Source: Thermocrispum municipale DSM 44069 (GTDB taxonomy: Bacteria; Actinomycetota; Actinomycetes; Mycobacteriales; Pseudonocardiaceae). From it: a DNA stretch of 64,000 nt. Position numbers and translations under genes: made by a program. Location: the NCBI RefSeq assembly GCF_000427825.1, contig NZ_ATYT01000006.1, forward strand, positions 196,975 to 260,974, in the 5' to 3' direction. Below, in pieces: positions 36,267 to 48,849 of the stretch; the first letter of the stretch is position 1; each line of letters begins with the position of its first letter. The notes beneath the pieces were generated by a model. That model made no database searches and was not told the DNA's origin. It saw only the letters and a program-made list of their open reading frames with translations.

Positions 36267-36704
36267 ATGACGATCATCGCCGCCACGGGGGACCAGGTCA
36301 CCGCGAGCCAGTTGTACGCGCTGCTGCGGCTGCGCGTCGACGTGTTCGTGGTCGAGCAGCAAGCCGCGTATGCCGAAGTGGACGGCCTCGACCTGCTCCC
36401 GACCACCGTGCACCTGTGGCAGCCCGGCCAGGGCGAGCTGCTCGACGGCTGCGTGCGGCTGCTCGACGAGGACGGTGTGATCCGGGTCGGGCGGGTGTGT
36501 ACCGCGAAGTCGGCCCGTGGCACCGGGCTCGGCGCGCGGCTGATGGACGCCGCGATGCGTCACATCGGGGAGCGTGAGTCCGTGCTCGACGCCCAGACCT
36601 ACGCGACCGGGTTCTACGAGCGCTACGGCTACCGCATCGAGGGCGAGGAGTTCCTGGAGGAGGACGGGACTCCGCACGTACGCATGCGTAAGCCCGCTGG
36701 CTAG
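36267..36704 (+). CDS. GNAT family acetyltransferase (ElaA-like)
   Basis: 145 residues. GNAT fold of the ElaA type: TASQLYALLRLRVDVFVVEQQAAYAEVDGLDLLPTTVHLW, then the CoA loop RVCTAKSARGTGLGARLMDAAMRHI and YATGFYERYGYRIEGEEFLEEDGTPHVRM. The ElaA family has no defined substrate. The ATG at 36267 is used; ATG 36258 is nine bases earlier. Its stop shares CTAG (36701-36704) with the convergent bioF. Confidence 0.88.
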   Translation: MTIIAATGDQVTASQLYALLRLRVDVFVVEQQAAYAEVDGLDLLPTTVHLWQPGQGELLDGCVRLLDEDGVIRVGRVCTAKSARGTGLGARLMDAAMRHIGERESVLDAQTYATGFYERYGYRIEGEEFLEEDGTPHVRMRKPAG

Positions 36705-37861
36705 CGCGGGGCGGTCGCGACGATGACGTCGACGGCCCGGTCGATGTCATCGTCGGTGAGCGTGGCGCGCGCGGTCAGGCGCAAGCGTGAGATGCCGTCC
36801 GGGACGGACGGCGGCCGGAAGCATCCGAGGCGCACACCCTGCTCGGCGCAGCGGGCCGCCCAGGCCACGGCGTCGTCAGGCGAGGGCGCCCGCACCGACA
36901 CCACGGCCGCGTCGGGTGAGCTGACCGGCAGACCGGCGTCGGCCAGGCGCTCGGTGAGCCTGTTTGCGACCGCCAGCACGCGCTGTGGACGGTCCGGTTC
37001 CTCACGCAGCACACCGAGCGCGGCCAGTGCGGCGGCAGCGTTGGCGGGCGCGAGGCCGGTGTCGAAGATGAAGCTGCGCGCGGTGTCGACCAGGTGCCGG
37101 ATCACGCGCTTCGGGCCGAGCACGGCCCCGCCTTGCGACCCCAGCGACTTCGACAACGTGAGCGTCGTGACGACGTCCGGGGCGCCGGTCAGTCCCGCGG
37201 CATGCACCGCGCCGCGGCCACCGTCGCCCAGCACACCGAGTCCGTGCGCGTCGTCGGCCAGCAATGCGGCGCCCTGTTGACGGCACACCGCGGCCAACTC
37301 GGCCAGAGGTGCCTGGTCCCCGTCGACGGAGAAAACCGCGTCGGTCACCACCAAGGCACGGCGATGCCGACGCGTACGCAGGGCGTGTGCCACGGCCTCC
37401 GGGTCGTTGTGGGCGACCACGGCGATGTCGGCACGCGAAAGGCGACAGCCCTCGATCAGCGATGCGTGGATGTAGCGGTCGGTGACGATGGCGCTGTCCC
37501 GGCCGGTGAGCGCGGTGATCGCGCCCAGGTTGGCCAAGAAGCCGGACGAGAACACCAGGGCGGCCTCGGCGCCGCAGAACCGAGCCAGCTCTCGCTCGAG
37601 TTGGGCGTGCAGCTCGGTCGAGCCGGTGACGAGTCGCGACCCGGTCGATCCGGCGCCCCAGCGCAGAGCGGCCGCCGCCGCGGCGCCCGCCACCCGCTTG
37701 TCCCTGGCCAAGCCCAGATAGTCGTTGCCTGCCAGGTCCAGCAGCTCGCCCTCGTCGGCCGATCGGGGCCGCAGCCTCCGGACGAGCCCGGCCTCGGCGC
37801 GCTTGACCGCTTCGTCGTCGAGCCAGTCGAAGACGTGCTCGCCATCGCTGCCGTGAGTCAC
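36701..37861 (-). CDS. bioF: 8-amino-7-oxononanoate synthase
   Basis: 386 residues. PLP enzyme joining pimeloyl-thioester and alanine in biotin synthesis. LDLAGNDYLGLARDKRV, GAGSTGSRLVTGSTELHAQLER, the catalytic D203-x2-H206 (LLADDAHGLGVLG) and PLP-lysine K238 (TLTLSKSLGSQGG). Other aminoacyl-CoA transferases are similar, but the NDYLGL start supports BioF. No other bio gene is adjacent. The GTG at 37861 starts the family N-terminus. Its stop overlaps that of the GNAT gene. Confidence 0.88.
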   Translation of the reverse strand: MTHGSDGEHVFDWLDDEAVKRAEAGLVRRLRPRSADEGELLDLAGNDYLGLARDKRVAGAAAAAALRWGAGSTGSRLVTGSTELHAQLERELARFCGAEAALVFSSGFLANLGAITALTGRDSAIVTDRYIHASLIEGCRLSRADIAVVAHNDPEAVAHALRTRRHRRALVVTDAVFSVDGDQAPLAELAAVCRQQGAALLADDAHGLGVLGDGGRGAVHAAGLTGAPDVVTTLTLSKSLGSQGGAVLGPKRVIRHLVDTARSFIFDTGLAPANAAAALAALGVLREEPDRPQRVLAVANRLTERLADAGLPVSSPDAAVVSVRAPSPDDAVAWAARCAEQGVRLGCFRPPSVPDGISRLRLTARATLTDDDIDRAVDVIVATAPR

Positions 37862-37913
37862 CTCGGCAGTGTCGCACCAACCGGATACTGTCGGCGCGAG
37901 GAGGTGGGGGCAT

Positions 37914-38636
37914 GTGAGCGAACTCGCCGCAATGCCGTCGGATTTCACCCGGGCGCTCGCCGTGGTGGCCCATCCGGACGACCTGGAGTACGGCGCGGCA
38001 GGCGCCATCGCCCGCTGGACGGCGGAAGGCAAGGAGATCACGTATCTGCTGCTGACCCGCGGGGAAGCAGGCATCGACAGCATGGACCCGGCCGAAGCCG
38101 CCGTGGTGCGGGAACGCGAGCAGCGGGAGAGTGCCGCGATCGTGGGTGTCGGTGAGGTGGAGTTCCTCGACTACCCGGACGGCGTGCTGGAGCCGTCGCT
38201 GCGTCTCCGGCGGGACATCGCCGCGGCCATTCGCCGACACCGGCCGGAGTTGGTCATCACCAACAACCATCGGGAGACCTGGCCGGGTGGGGCGTTGAAC
38301 ATGGCCGATCACCGGGTGGCCGGACAAGCGACGATCGACGCGGTGCGCGACGCCGCCAACCGGTGGGTGTTCCGCGAGCTGCTGGACGAAGGCCTGGAGA
38401 AGTGGGACGGCGTTCGGTGGGTCGCCGTGCCCGGTTCACCGCAGCCGACGCACGCGGTGGACATCACCGACAGCTTCTCCGCGTCCGTGGCCTCGTTGCG
38501 AGCGCACGCGGCCTACCTGGCGGCGCTGGAAGGGGAGATGGCCGACCCGGAGCCGTTCCTGCGCGGTATGGCCGAGCAGGCCGGCAAGCAGCTGGGCTGC
38601 CCGCTGGCCTGCTCGTTCGAACTGTTGGCGATGTGA
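37914..38636 (+). CDS. PIG-L/LmbE family deacetylase
   Basis: 240 residues. Zinc-dependent N-deacetylase fold: AVVAHPDDLEYGAAGAIARW (HPDD zinc motif) and NMADHRVAGQATIDAVRDAA (third ligand). It has LLTRGEAGID and FLDYPDGVLEPS, typical of LmbE proteins. In this mycothiol producer an MshB- or Mca-related role is possible, but the real MshB and Mca are usually elsewhere, so substrate is open. The GTG at 37914 has GAGGAGG upstream. Divergent from bioF by 52 bases. Confidence 0.88.
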   Translation: MSELAAMPSDFTRALAVVAHPDDLEYGAAGAIARWTAEGKEITYLLLTRGEAGIDSMDPAEAAVVREREQRESAAIVGVGEVEFLDYPDGVLEPSLRLRRDIAAAIRRHRPELVITNNHRETWPGGALNMADHRVAGQATIDAVRDAANRWVFRELLDEGLEKWDGVRWVAVPGSPQPTHAVDITDSFSASVASLRAHAAYLAALEGEMADPEPFLRGMAEQAGKQLGCPLACSFELLAM

Positions 38637-38638
38637 GT

Positions 38639-40291
<1,653 letters not shown>

Positions 40292-40451
40292 TGTCAGCCT
40301 TTCGGTGGTGGTACGTCACCGTCAGGCTCCGCAGGCACGCGAACGCGGCGGGCAATTGAGGGGACGGACCCGACGCGATCTGCGTCGAAAAATGAACAAC
40401 TTGTCCAGACTACCCCACCCAGCCTGCCGCGCCCGCGCTGCATGACGCGAC

Positions 40452-41387
40452 TCACCCCCGTGCCACGGTCAGCAGATCCGCGATCAAGCCGTCGACATCG
40501 GTGATCGACTCCGGTAGTCCGCGCCGGTGGAACCACTCCGCGACATTGCGCACGTCCCGCTGCAGGAAGTATTCGCCGTTGGGGTTGGCGACCACGTCGA
40601 CGATCTGCGGCAGGTCGATGAGCACCAGCTGGCCGTCGTGCACCAGCAGGTTGTAGGCCGACAGGTCACCGTGGGCCAGCCCGGCACTCGCCGTGAGATC
40701 CAGCAACGCGACCAGTTGCAGCCACAGCTCGTGCAATTCGTCGGGATCCGGCCTCAGCTGGGCCAGCCGAGGTGCGGCCGCACCGTCGGGGGAACCGATG
40801 AACTCCATCAGCAGTTCTGTGCCGTCGCGCTGTACCGGGTACGGCACCGGCGCACCGAGCGACCACAGCGCGCTGAGCGCACCGAACTCGGCCACCGCCC
40901 ACTGCTCGGCGATCAGGTTCCGGCCGAACGACGTGCGGTGCTCGATCGCGCGCATCTCGCGCGACCTGCGCATCCGCCTGCCTTCCAGGTACGCGGCGTC
41001 CCGATGGAAGTCCCGCCGATCACTGCTGCGGTACCGCTTCGCGGCCAGCAACACCTGCGGTCCGTCGGGAAGCCCCCGGCGCAGCAGGTGCACGTCGGCT
41101 TCCTTACCGGTCTTGAGCACACCGAGTTCGTGGTCGACCGCGGCAAGTTCGGTGACGACCCAGTCCGGGCGCGGCACCGGGCCCTGGTCCGCCCGGTCCC
41201 ACGTGGACCACCGGTCGGCACCGTCGGGCGCCACGGGGTCGGAGTAGGCCTCTTCCCGCACGCGTGCGAGCCGAGCCTTCTCCCGTTCGGTCAACCGCCC
41301 ACGGCGGGACGGACCGACCGAGTTCTTGGTGCGGCGTGAACGCCGCATGGGAAGTTGTTCCGGCTGGTCGTAGTCGTGTTCGTACAC
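40452..41387 (-). CDS. RIO-family protein kinase
   Basis: 311 residues. Basic N-terminal segment (RRSRRTKNSVGPSRRGRLTEREKARLARV), then a RIO kinase domain: LKTGKEADVHLLRRG, AKRYRSSDRRDFHR, LLMEFIGS, catalytic HGDLSAYNLLVHDGQLVLIDLPQIVD and RDVRNVAEWFHRRG. RIO kinases are usually linked to ribosome biogenesis in archaea and eukaryotes; bacterial members are poorly understood. The GTG at 41387 has AGGAGA about eight bases upstream. A 19-codon frame (41427-41486) precedes it by 39 bases on the same strand. Confidence 0.88.
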   Translation of the reverse strand: MYEHDYDQPEQLPMRRSRRTKNSVGPSRRGRLTEREKARLARVREEAYSDPVAPDGADRWSTWDRADQGPVPRPDWVVTELAAVDHELGVLKTGKEADVHLLRRGLPDGPQVLLAAKRYRSSDRRDFHRDAAYLEGRRMRRSREMRAIEHRTSFGRNLIAEQWAVAEFGALSALWSLGAPVPYPVQRDGTELLMEFIGSPDGAAAPRLAQLRPDPDELHELWLQLVALLDLTASAGLAHGDLSAYNLLVHDGQLVLIDLPQIVDVVANPNGEYFLQRDVRNVAEWFHRRGLPESITDVDGLIADLLTVARG

Positions 41388-41426
41388 CTTCGGGGTCTCC
41401 TGATTCGGGCCCCGGACCAGCGCTTC

Positions 41427-41486
41427 TCAGGCGATCGCCGGGGCAGACGTGACGGGCAGGGAGCTGCCCGGAACCGTCGTCGACAT
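41427..41486 (-). CDS. 19-residue peptide gene upstream of the RIO kinase
   Basis: ATG at 41486 to TGA at 41427-41429 encodes MSTTVPGSSLPVTSAPAIA. It has a strong ribosome-binding site, AGAGGAGGTG at 41490-41499 (- strand), six bases from the ATG, better than that of the RIO kinase. The peptide is Ser/Thr/Pro/Ala-rich with no cysteine. It may be a leader peptide, an upstream regulatory frame for the kinase or an unannotated small protein. There is no homology information, so existence rests on the Shine-Dalgarno sequence and position. Confidence 0.4.
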   Translation of the reverse strand: MSTTVPGSSLPVTSAPAIA

Positions 41487-41566
41487 CGGGCACCTCCTCT
41501 CGTCGCGTTCTGCCGTGCGCAGCCGAGTGTGCACGCCCCGCCGCACGCGGGCAATCGAATTACGCG

Positions 41567-42304
41567 TCAGCCGGTGTGCAGCTCCAGCTCGCGCTCGTCG
41601 TTCTGACGCAGATCCAGGCCGGCGCGGTTGGCGATGGACAGCACTCCGCGCAGCGTGGACGGTTCCCGCGGCGCGGACACCAACGCCGCCGCGAGCTTGC
41701 CTTTGTACGCCTTGTTGAAGTGGCTGACCGTCTTCCCGTCCGGTCCCACGACCCGCACAGTCACCGCGTGCGGAATCGGCGCCAGGTTGACGTAACCGCC
41801 CGAGCGCATGTCCAGCACCGGACCCGGCAGCGACTCCAGCACCGGCGTCAACACCGGCCGCCAGAGCTTGCGCAGCGAACCGACGCCCGGCACGGTGCTG
41901 CTCGCAGAAAGCCGATACGCGGGGATCGCGTCGCTCGGTCGCAGCAAGCCGAACAGCGCCGACGCGATGGCCAGCCGGCCCTCCGCCCGAGCCCGCTGGT
42001 GCCGATCGAAATCCGCCGCCCCCAGCGCGTCGTACAGCACGCCGGTGTAGCGGCTCAGCGCAGGCGCGGTGGGCGAGGTCCACAACGCGGCGTTGCGGGC
42101 GATCTCGGCGTCCTGCTTGGCGCTCAGGCCCAGCGCGGCCCTGCTGGCTTCCACGTCGGCGGCCAGGTCCACGACCGCGTCGATCAGCTTGCGGCGAGTC
42201 GGTGTCAGCTCCGGTGACGACAGTGACTCGAGGTCGAGCGGCGCGCCGTCCGACCCACCACTGCCGGCCGACTTGGATTCCGAAGGGGGCAGCACGATCA
42301 GCAC
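41567..42304 (-). CDS. yaaA: peroxide stress protein YaaA (DUF328)
   Basis: 245 residues. MLIVLPPSESKS is the YaaA N-terminus; the family binds DNA and limits free iron during H2O2 stress in E. coli. Also RYTGVLYDALGAADFDRHQRARAEGRLAIASALFGLLRPSDAIPAYRLSASSTVPG, KLWRPVLTPVLE and DMRSGGYVNLAPIP. The C-terminal half keeps FNKAYKGKLAAALV. The ATG at 42304 is the family start. It lies 80 bases from the small peptide gene, separated from proS by 128 bases. Confidence 0.9.
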   Translation of the reverse strand: MLIVLPPSESKSAGSGGSDGAPLDLESLSSPELTPTRRKLIDAVVDLAADVEASRAALGLSAKQDAEIARNAALWTSPTAPALSRYTGVLYDALGAADFDRHQRARAEGRLAIASALFGLLRPSDAIPAYRLSASSTVPGVGSLRKLWRPVLTPVLESLPGPVLDMRSGGYVNLAPIPHAVTVRVVGPDGKTVSHFNKAYKGKLAAALVSAPREPSTLRGVLSIANRAGLDLRQNDERELELHTG

Positions 42305-42432
42305 GCTGCTGAGCCTAGGAGCCGCACACCGCCACGCCGCGGAGGGGATAACCGGTTGCGACCTGCGAAGCGGCGGCGACTACCCTGCGTTCATTCGCAA
42401 GTTCCATTGCCTCATCGCGAGGAGCGCAACCC

Positions 42433-44184
<1,752 letters not shown>

Positions 44185-44413
44185 CGAGTCGCCCTCGGGT
44201 CGCCTGCTGAACGGCGGTGCGGCTCCGGCCGGCTTACCCCGCGTCGACCGTCCAGGTCAGTGAGCGGCGGTGCGCCTCTGCTCGCCTACACCGTGCAGAC
44301 CGTGTCACGACCGCCTGCGCACGTCTCGCACTCAGTCGGTATGCGTTGTGCGGGACCCGCGGAGGTCAGTCGCTGTAAGCGGCTCGTTGCCTCCACGGCA
44401 CAGCTGGCCTGCG

Positions 44414-45316
44414 TCAGTCGCCTCCCACGGCCCGCAGGCTGTCGATGATCTTCTTCGCCTCGTCCGCGGGCAGCTCGTCCTTCACGCCCGTGTCGTGGTA
44501 CAGGATGAACAGCGCGGTGTCGCCTTCCGCGTGCGGCTTGAACGCGACCGCGGTGACCTTCACCTCGTCCGACGAGCACTTGTCGCCCGTGGAGGCCTTT
44601 GCCGTAGCGGTCGACGTCCACGCTTGCTTGCCGTCATGGGTCGTGATCGTGCGGATCGGCGTCGGCTTGACCTTCGGCGAGTCCTCCGGCAGCTCCATGG
44701 CGGCCGTCGCCCACAGCTTGGCCGCGGTGGCGGTGATCTTCGCAGGGTCCAGGTCCTTCGCCGTCATGAAACCCGCACGACCGCGATTCGAATTCGGCTT
44801 GCCCGAGCAGAACCCGTCCCGGTACGTCGCGATCCCGTGCATCACCACGCGCAGGCCGGTTTTGTCCTCGAATCCGGCGAGTGCGTCCGGCGGCTCGACG
44901 GTCCAGTTCTTCGACACGTCGAACGCAGCGCCCTCGCGCGCGGAGAAGACGGCCTTCCAGCCTGCGACCACCGGCTTGAGGTTGCTGCTTTCGCCGCCTG
45001 AGGGTGGGTCGTCCGGCGGCGGGCTCGACTCGGTCGACGTGATCGGGCTTTGCGACGTCGTGCTGGGCGGCGCACTCGTCGAGGACTCGGTGGCGACGTT
45101 CTGCGGCTCGTCCTCGCCGCCGGTGGCCAGAAAGTACACGCCGACACCGCCCGCCACCAGCACGATCGCGGTGACGACACCGATGATCAGCGGAGTGCGC
45201 GGGCGGCGCGGAGGCTGGTCGAACGCGCCTAGTCCTTGGTAGGTCGATCCGCCGCCGTAGTAGTGCGGGACCGGTTGACCGCTGTACGGATCGTGCTCAC
45301 CGCCCGGATAGCTCAT
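44414..45316 (-). CDS. uncharacterised single-pass membrane protein
   Basis: 300 residues. A Pro/Tyr/Gly-rich N-terminal cytoplasmic region (YSGQPVPHYYGGGSTYQGLG), one membrane helix (LIIGVVTAIVLVAGGVGVYFLA), a Ser/Thr/Pro-rich linker (SSTSAPPSTTSQSPITSTESSPPP) and an extracellular domain of about 190 residues with two cysteines. The cytoplasmic Pro-rich, TM, S/T linker layout is common for actinobacterial surface proteins of unknown function. No catalytic motif is evident. Confidence 0.8.
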   Translation of the reverse strand: MSYPGGEHDPYSGQPVPHYYGGGSTYQGLGAFDQPPRRPRTPLIIGVVTAIVLVAGGVGVYFLATGGEDEPQNVATESSTSAPPSTTSQSPITSTESSPPPDDPPSGGESSNLKPVVAGWKAVFSAREGAAFDVSKNWTVEPPDALAGFEDKTGLRVVMHGIATYRDGFCSGKPNSNRGRAGFMTAKDLDPAKITATAAKLWATAAMELPEDSPKVKPTPIRTITTHDGKQAWTSTATAKASTGDKCSSDEVKVTAVAFKPHAEGDTALFILYHDTGVKDELPADEAKKIIDSLRAVGGD

Positions 45317-45360
45317 AACCTGCAGACCCTATCCGGGTGGCCGGACGGCACGCAGGAAGG

Positions 45361-45771
45361 TCAACCGGACAGGTAGCTGAACCGCACTTTGCGCACCGGG
45401 TTGTCGACGTTGGTGTCCACCAGGCAGATCGACTGCCACGTGCCGAGCGCCGGCCGCCCGTCCAGCACCGGCAGCGTCGCATAGGGCGGCAGGAACCCGG
45501 GGACCACGTGGTCGCGGCCGTGGCCGGGGGTGCCGTGCTGATGGCGCCAGCGGTCGTCGCGCGGCAGCAGGTCGTCGATGGCCGACAGCAGGTCGTCGTC
45601 GCTGCCCGCGCCGGTCTCGATCACGGCAAGTCCTGCCGTGGCGTGCGGGACCCACACGTGCAGCAGGCCGTCCGTCGCACCGCAGTCGGCCAAGAACTTC
45701 TGCGCCGCGTCGCTCAGATCGTGTACGACGGCTTCGCGTCCGGTGGTGATCTCTACCTCGATTGACTGCAC
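45361..45771 (-). CDS. yjbQ: YjbQ/UPF0047 family protein
   Basis: 136 residues. Matches UPF0047 by VHDLSDAAQKFLADCGATDGLLHVWVPHATAGLAVIETG, DLLPRDDRWRHQHG, HGRDHVVPGFLPPYATLPVLDGRPALGTWQSICLVD. Members have a proposed thiamine-phosphate synthase activity. The GTG at 45771 gives the usual length; a frame extending to 45897 would add 42 residues of less typical sequence. Divergent from pntA with the promoter region between. Confidence 0.85.
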   Translation of the reverse strand: MQSIEVEITTGREAVVHDLSDAAQKFLADCGATDGLLHVWVPHATAGLAVIETGAGSDDDLLSAIDDLLPRDDRWRHQHGTPGHGRDHVVPGFLPPYATLPVLDGRPALGTWQSICLVDTNVDNPVRKVRFSYLSG

Positions 45772-45964
45772 ATCTTCACCGTAGGCTTCCGCGGCCCGGC
45801 CTGGAAACCGGTGGTCGTCGACGCCTGGTGCGAACGGGTCCAGTCCATTGTTATCAACGCCACCGAAGATCGCGGAGGCCGGGAGACCGTGGTACACAAC
45901 ATCTTCAACGCCAGCGATCCTGGCGCTCGAACGGTCTGAGTTTTCTCGGACGGGAGGTCACGCG

Positions 45965-47119
45965 ATGGCGGACACCGAAGCGGGGAGAACTGGCGGGACG
46001 ACGGTCGGCGTGGTCGCCGAGACAGCGGCGGGCGAGCGCCGTGTCGCGCTGGTGCCGAAGATGGTCGAGCGCCTGGTCAAGCGCGGCTTGACCGTCGTGG
46101 TTGCCGAAGGGGCGGGCGCAGGCTCGTTCCACAGCGACGAAACCTACGTCGCCGCGGGCGCCACCATCGGCGATCCCTATCGAGCGGACATCGTGGTGCG
46201 GGTGGCCCCGCCCACCGACGACGAGATCGGCCGGCTGCGCGAGGGCAGCGTGCTCATCGGCTTCCTTGCGCCGCTGAGTGATCCGGAGCGGCTCACCAAG
46301 CTCGACCAAGCCGGGATCACCGCGTTCGCCATGGAGTCGATCCCGCGCATTTCCCGGGCCCAGGCGATGGACGCCCTGTCGTCGCAGGCGAACGTCGCCG
46401 GCTACCGCGCAGCGCTGCTGGCGGCGACCCACCTGGCCCGGTTCTTCCCGATGCTGACCACCGCGGCGGGCACCGTGAAGCCCGCACGTGCGCTGGTCCT
46501 CGGGGCCGGTGTCGCCGGCCTGCAGGCGCTGGCCACGTGCAAGAGGCTCGGCGCCCAGCCGACCGGCTACGACGTGCGGCCCGAGGTCGCCGACCAGGTC
46601 AGGTCGGTCGGTGCGCAGTGGCTGGACCTGGGGATCGAAGCGGTCGGCGAAGGCGGCTACGCCCGCGAGCTGACCGAGGAGGAGCGGGCCGAGCAACAGC
46701 GCAGGCTCACCGAGGCGATCACCGGGTTCGACGTGGTGATCACCACCGCGCAAGTACCCGGCCGCAAGGCGCCCACGCTGGTCACCGCGGAAGCCGTGCA
46801 AGGCATGAAGGCGGGCAGCGTGATCGTCGACCTGGCGGGGGAGAGCGGTGGCAACTGCGAGCTGACCGAGCCGGGTCAGGTGGTGGTCAAGCACGACGTC
46901 ACCATCGTGTCGCCGTTGAACCTGCCCGCCGAGATGCCCGACCACGCCAGCGAGCTGTACGCGCGCAACGTGGTCGAACTGCTGGAGCTGCTCGTCGACG
47001 ACAACGGCGTACTGGCCATCGACTCGAGCGACGAGATCGTCGACAAGGCCTGTGTGGCGGGGCGGTCGCTGCTGCCTGCCGAGCCGGAACACACCGCCGA
47101 GCAGTCCGGGGAGGCGTGA
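45965..47119 (+). CDS. pntAA: NAD(P) transhydrogenase subunit alpha (NAD-binding part)
   Basis: 384 residues. Re/Si-specific proton-translocating transhydrogenase soluble domain I. VGVVAETAAGERRVALVPKMVERLVKRGLTVVVAEGAG, then the Rossmann site ALVLGAGVAGLQALATCKRLGAQPTGYDVRPEVADQVRSVGA and VITTAQVPGRKAPTLVTAEAVQGMKAGSVIVDLAGESGGNCE. The enzyme transfers hydride between NADH and NADP+ with proton flow. The ATG at 45965 lies after TCTCGGACGGGAGG. The membrane part is the separate next gene, a split architecture seen in some bacteria. Confidence 0.93.
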   Translation: MADTEAGRTGGTTVGVVAETAAGERRVALVPKMVERLVKRGLTVVVAEGAGAGSFHSDETYVAAGATIGDPYRADIVVRVAPPTDDEIGRLREGSVLIGFLAPLSDPERLTKLDQAGITAFAMESIPRISRAQAMDALSSQANVAGYRAALLAATHLARFFPMLTTAAGTVKPARALVLGAGVAGLQALATCKRLGAQPTGYDVRPEVADQVRSVGAQWLDLGIEAVGEGGYARELTEEERAEQQRRLTEAITGFDVVITTAQVPGRKAPTLVTAEAVQGMKAGSVIVDLAGESGGNCELTEPGQVVVKHDVTIVSPLNLPAEMPDHASELYARNVVELLELLVDDNGVLAIDSSDEIVDKACVAGRSLLPAEPEHTAEQSGEA

Positions 47120-47442
47120 TGGAAAACCTCGTGTTGATCCAGAACCTGGCCATCGTGGTGCTGGCCGGGTTCACCGGATTCCTGGTGATCTCCAAGGTGC
47201 CGAACACGTTGCACACGCCGCTGATGTCGGCGACCAACGCGATCCACGGGATCGTCGTGCTCGGCGCGGTGTTGGTGCTCGGTATGGGAGTCGGTGACGA
47301 CGTGGTGAGCGGCATCATCCTGTTCGTCGCGGTCGTCTTCGGTGCCATCAACGTCGTCGGTGGCTTCGTGGTCACCGACCGGATGCTGGGGATGTTCAAG
47401 CAGAAGCCCGGCACCTCGAGCAAGGGGAAGGCCGACAAGTGA
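47119..47442 (+). CDS. pntAB: NAD(P) transhydrogenase alpha-2 membrane subunit
   Basis: 107 residues. Three to four hydrophobic helices (IQNLAIVVLAGFTGFLVISKVP, HGIVVLGAVLVLGMGVGDDVVSGIILFVAVVFGAINVVGGFVV) and a basic tail. It equals the membrane end of the PntA alpha chain. LHTPLMSATNAIHGIVVLGA is the family signature. Start ATG overlaps the pntAA stop by one base and its stop overlaps pntB by four, so all three are coupled. Confidence 0.93.
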   Translation: MENLVLIQNLAIVVLAGFTGFLVISKVPNTLHTPLMSATNAIHGIVVLGAVLVLGMGVGDDVVSGIILFVAVVFGAINVVGGFVVTDRMLGMFKQKPGTSSKGKADK

Positions 47443-48845
47443 GCTGGATCCACCACGAGGTGTTCATCAACACCCTCTACATCATCTCGTTCTCGCTGAT
47501 GATCTACGGGCTGATGAAGCTGACCGGCCCGCAGACGGCGGTGCGCGGCAACTGGATCGCCGCGATCGGTATGACGCTGGCGTTCGTCGCCACCCTGCTC
47601 AAGGACGAGATGGGCGAGAACTGGCTGCTCATCATCGCAGGCCTGGTGGTCGGCGCGGCGGTCGGCGTGCCTGCCGCGCTCAAGGTCAAGATGACCGCGA
47701 TGCCGCAGATGGTGGCGCTGTTCAACGGTGTCGGCGGTGGCGCGGTCGCGCTGATCGCGTGGGCGGAGTTCCGCAACACCGACGGCTACGCGCACGAGCC
47801 CAAGTACATGGCGATCGCGTCGCTGTTCGCCGCCCTGGTCGGCTCGGTGTCGTTCTGGGGCTCGAACGTGGCGTTCGGCAAGTTGCAGGAGATCCTGCCC
47901 GGCAAGCCGATCACGCTCGGCAAGCTGCAGCAGCCGGTGAACGTGCTGGTGCTGCTCGGTGCCGTGGCATGCGGCGTGGCCATCGCGGTCGGTGCGGACT
48001 CCGAGTGGCTGATGGTCGGGCTGCTGGTGCTGGCGGCGCTGGTCGGGTTGTTCGTGGTGCTGCCGATCGGCGGCGCGGACATGCCGGTGGTCATCTCGAT
48101 GCTCAACGCCGCAACGGGTTTGTCCGCGGCGGCGATGGGTCTGGCGCTGAACAACACCGCACTGATCGTGGCGGGCATGCTCGTCGGCGCGTCCGGTTCG
48201 ATCCTGACCAACCTGATGGCCAAGGCGATGAACCGGTCCATCCCGGCGATCGTGGCCGGCGGCTTCGGCGGCGGTGGCGGGTCGGCCGGCGGTGCGGGCG
48301 GCGGTGAGACGCGTCCGGTGCAGAGCACCAGTGCGGCCGACGCGGCGATCCAGATGGCCTACGCCTCCAACGTCGTCGTGGTGCCGGGATACGGCATGGC
48401 GGTCGCGCAGGCGCAGCACGCGGTCAAGGAGATGGCCGAGCTGCTGGAGGCCAAGGGCGTGCAGGTCTCCTACGCCATCCATCCGGTGGCAGGCCGCATG
48501 CCTGGGCACATGAACGTGCTGCTGGCCGAGGCCGACGTGCCGTACGAGCAGCTGAAGGAGATGGACGAGATCAACTCGCAGTTCGCGCAGACCGACGTGT
48601 CGCTGGTCATCGGCGCGAACGACGTCACCAACCCGGCGGCGGAGACGAACCCGAACTCGCCCATCTACGGCATGCCGGTGCTCAAGGTCAACCAGTCGAA
48701 GTCGGTCATCGTGCTGAAGCGGTCGATGAGCTCCGGCTTCGCCGGGATCGACAACGAGCTGTTCTACGACAGCAAGACGGCGATGCTGTTCGGGGACGCC
48801 AAGGCTTCGGTGAGCGAGATCGTGGAGGAGCTCAAGCAGCTCTGA
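47439..48845 (+). CDS. pntB: NAD(P) transhydrogenase subunit beta
   Basis: 468 residues. Nine or so membrane helices of domain II (ISFSLMIYGLMKLTGPQTA to LVVLAALVGLFVVLP), a Gly-rich linker (GGFGGGGGSAGGAGGGE), then the NADP-binding domain III with VVVVPGYGMAVAQAQHAVKEMAELLEAKGVQVSYAIHPVAGRMPGHMNVLLAEADVPYEQL, GANDVTNPAA and VLKRSMSSGFAGIDNELFYD. Completes the transhydrogenase. The GTG at 47439 overlaps the preceding stop. It is followed by a repeat-rich gap and a hairpin. Confidence 0.95.
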   Translation: MSWIHHEVFINTLYIISFSLMIYGLMKLTGPQTAVRGNWIAAIGMTLAFVATLLKDEMGENWLLIIAGLVVGAAVGVPAALKVKMTAMPQMVALFNGVGGGAVALIAWAEFRNTDGYAHEPKYMAIASLFAALVGSVSFWGSNVAFGKLQEILPGKPITLGKLQQPVNVLVLLGAVACGVAIAVGADSEWLMVGLLVLAALVGLFVVLPIGGADMPVVISMLNAATGLSAAAMGLALNNTALIVAGMLVGASGSILTNLMAKAMNRSIPAIVAGGFGGGGGSAGGAGGGETRPVQSTSAADAAIQMAYASNVVVVPGYGMAVAQAQHAVKEMAELLEAKGVQVSYAIHPVAGRMPGHMNVLLAEADVPYEQLKEMDEINSQFAQTDVSLVIGANDVTNPAAETNPNSPIYGMPVLKVNQSKSVIVLKRSMSSGFAGIDNELFYDSKTAMLFGDAKASVSEIVEELKQL

Positions 48846-48849
48846 ACCG

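Noticed and set aside
42305-42432. T-box leader before proS
   Set aside because: No T-box sequence or stem pattern; actinobacterial proS genes seldom have one.
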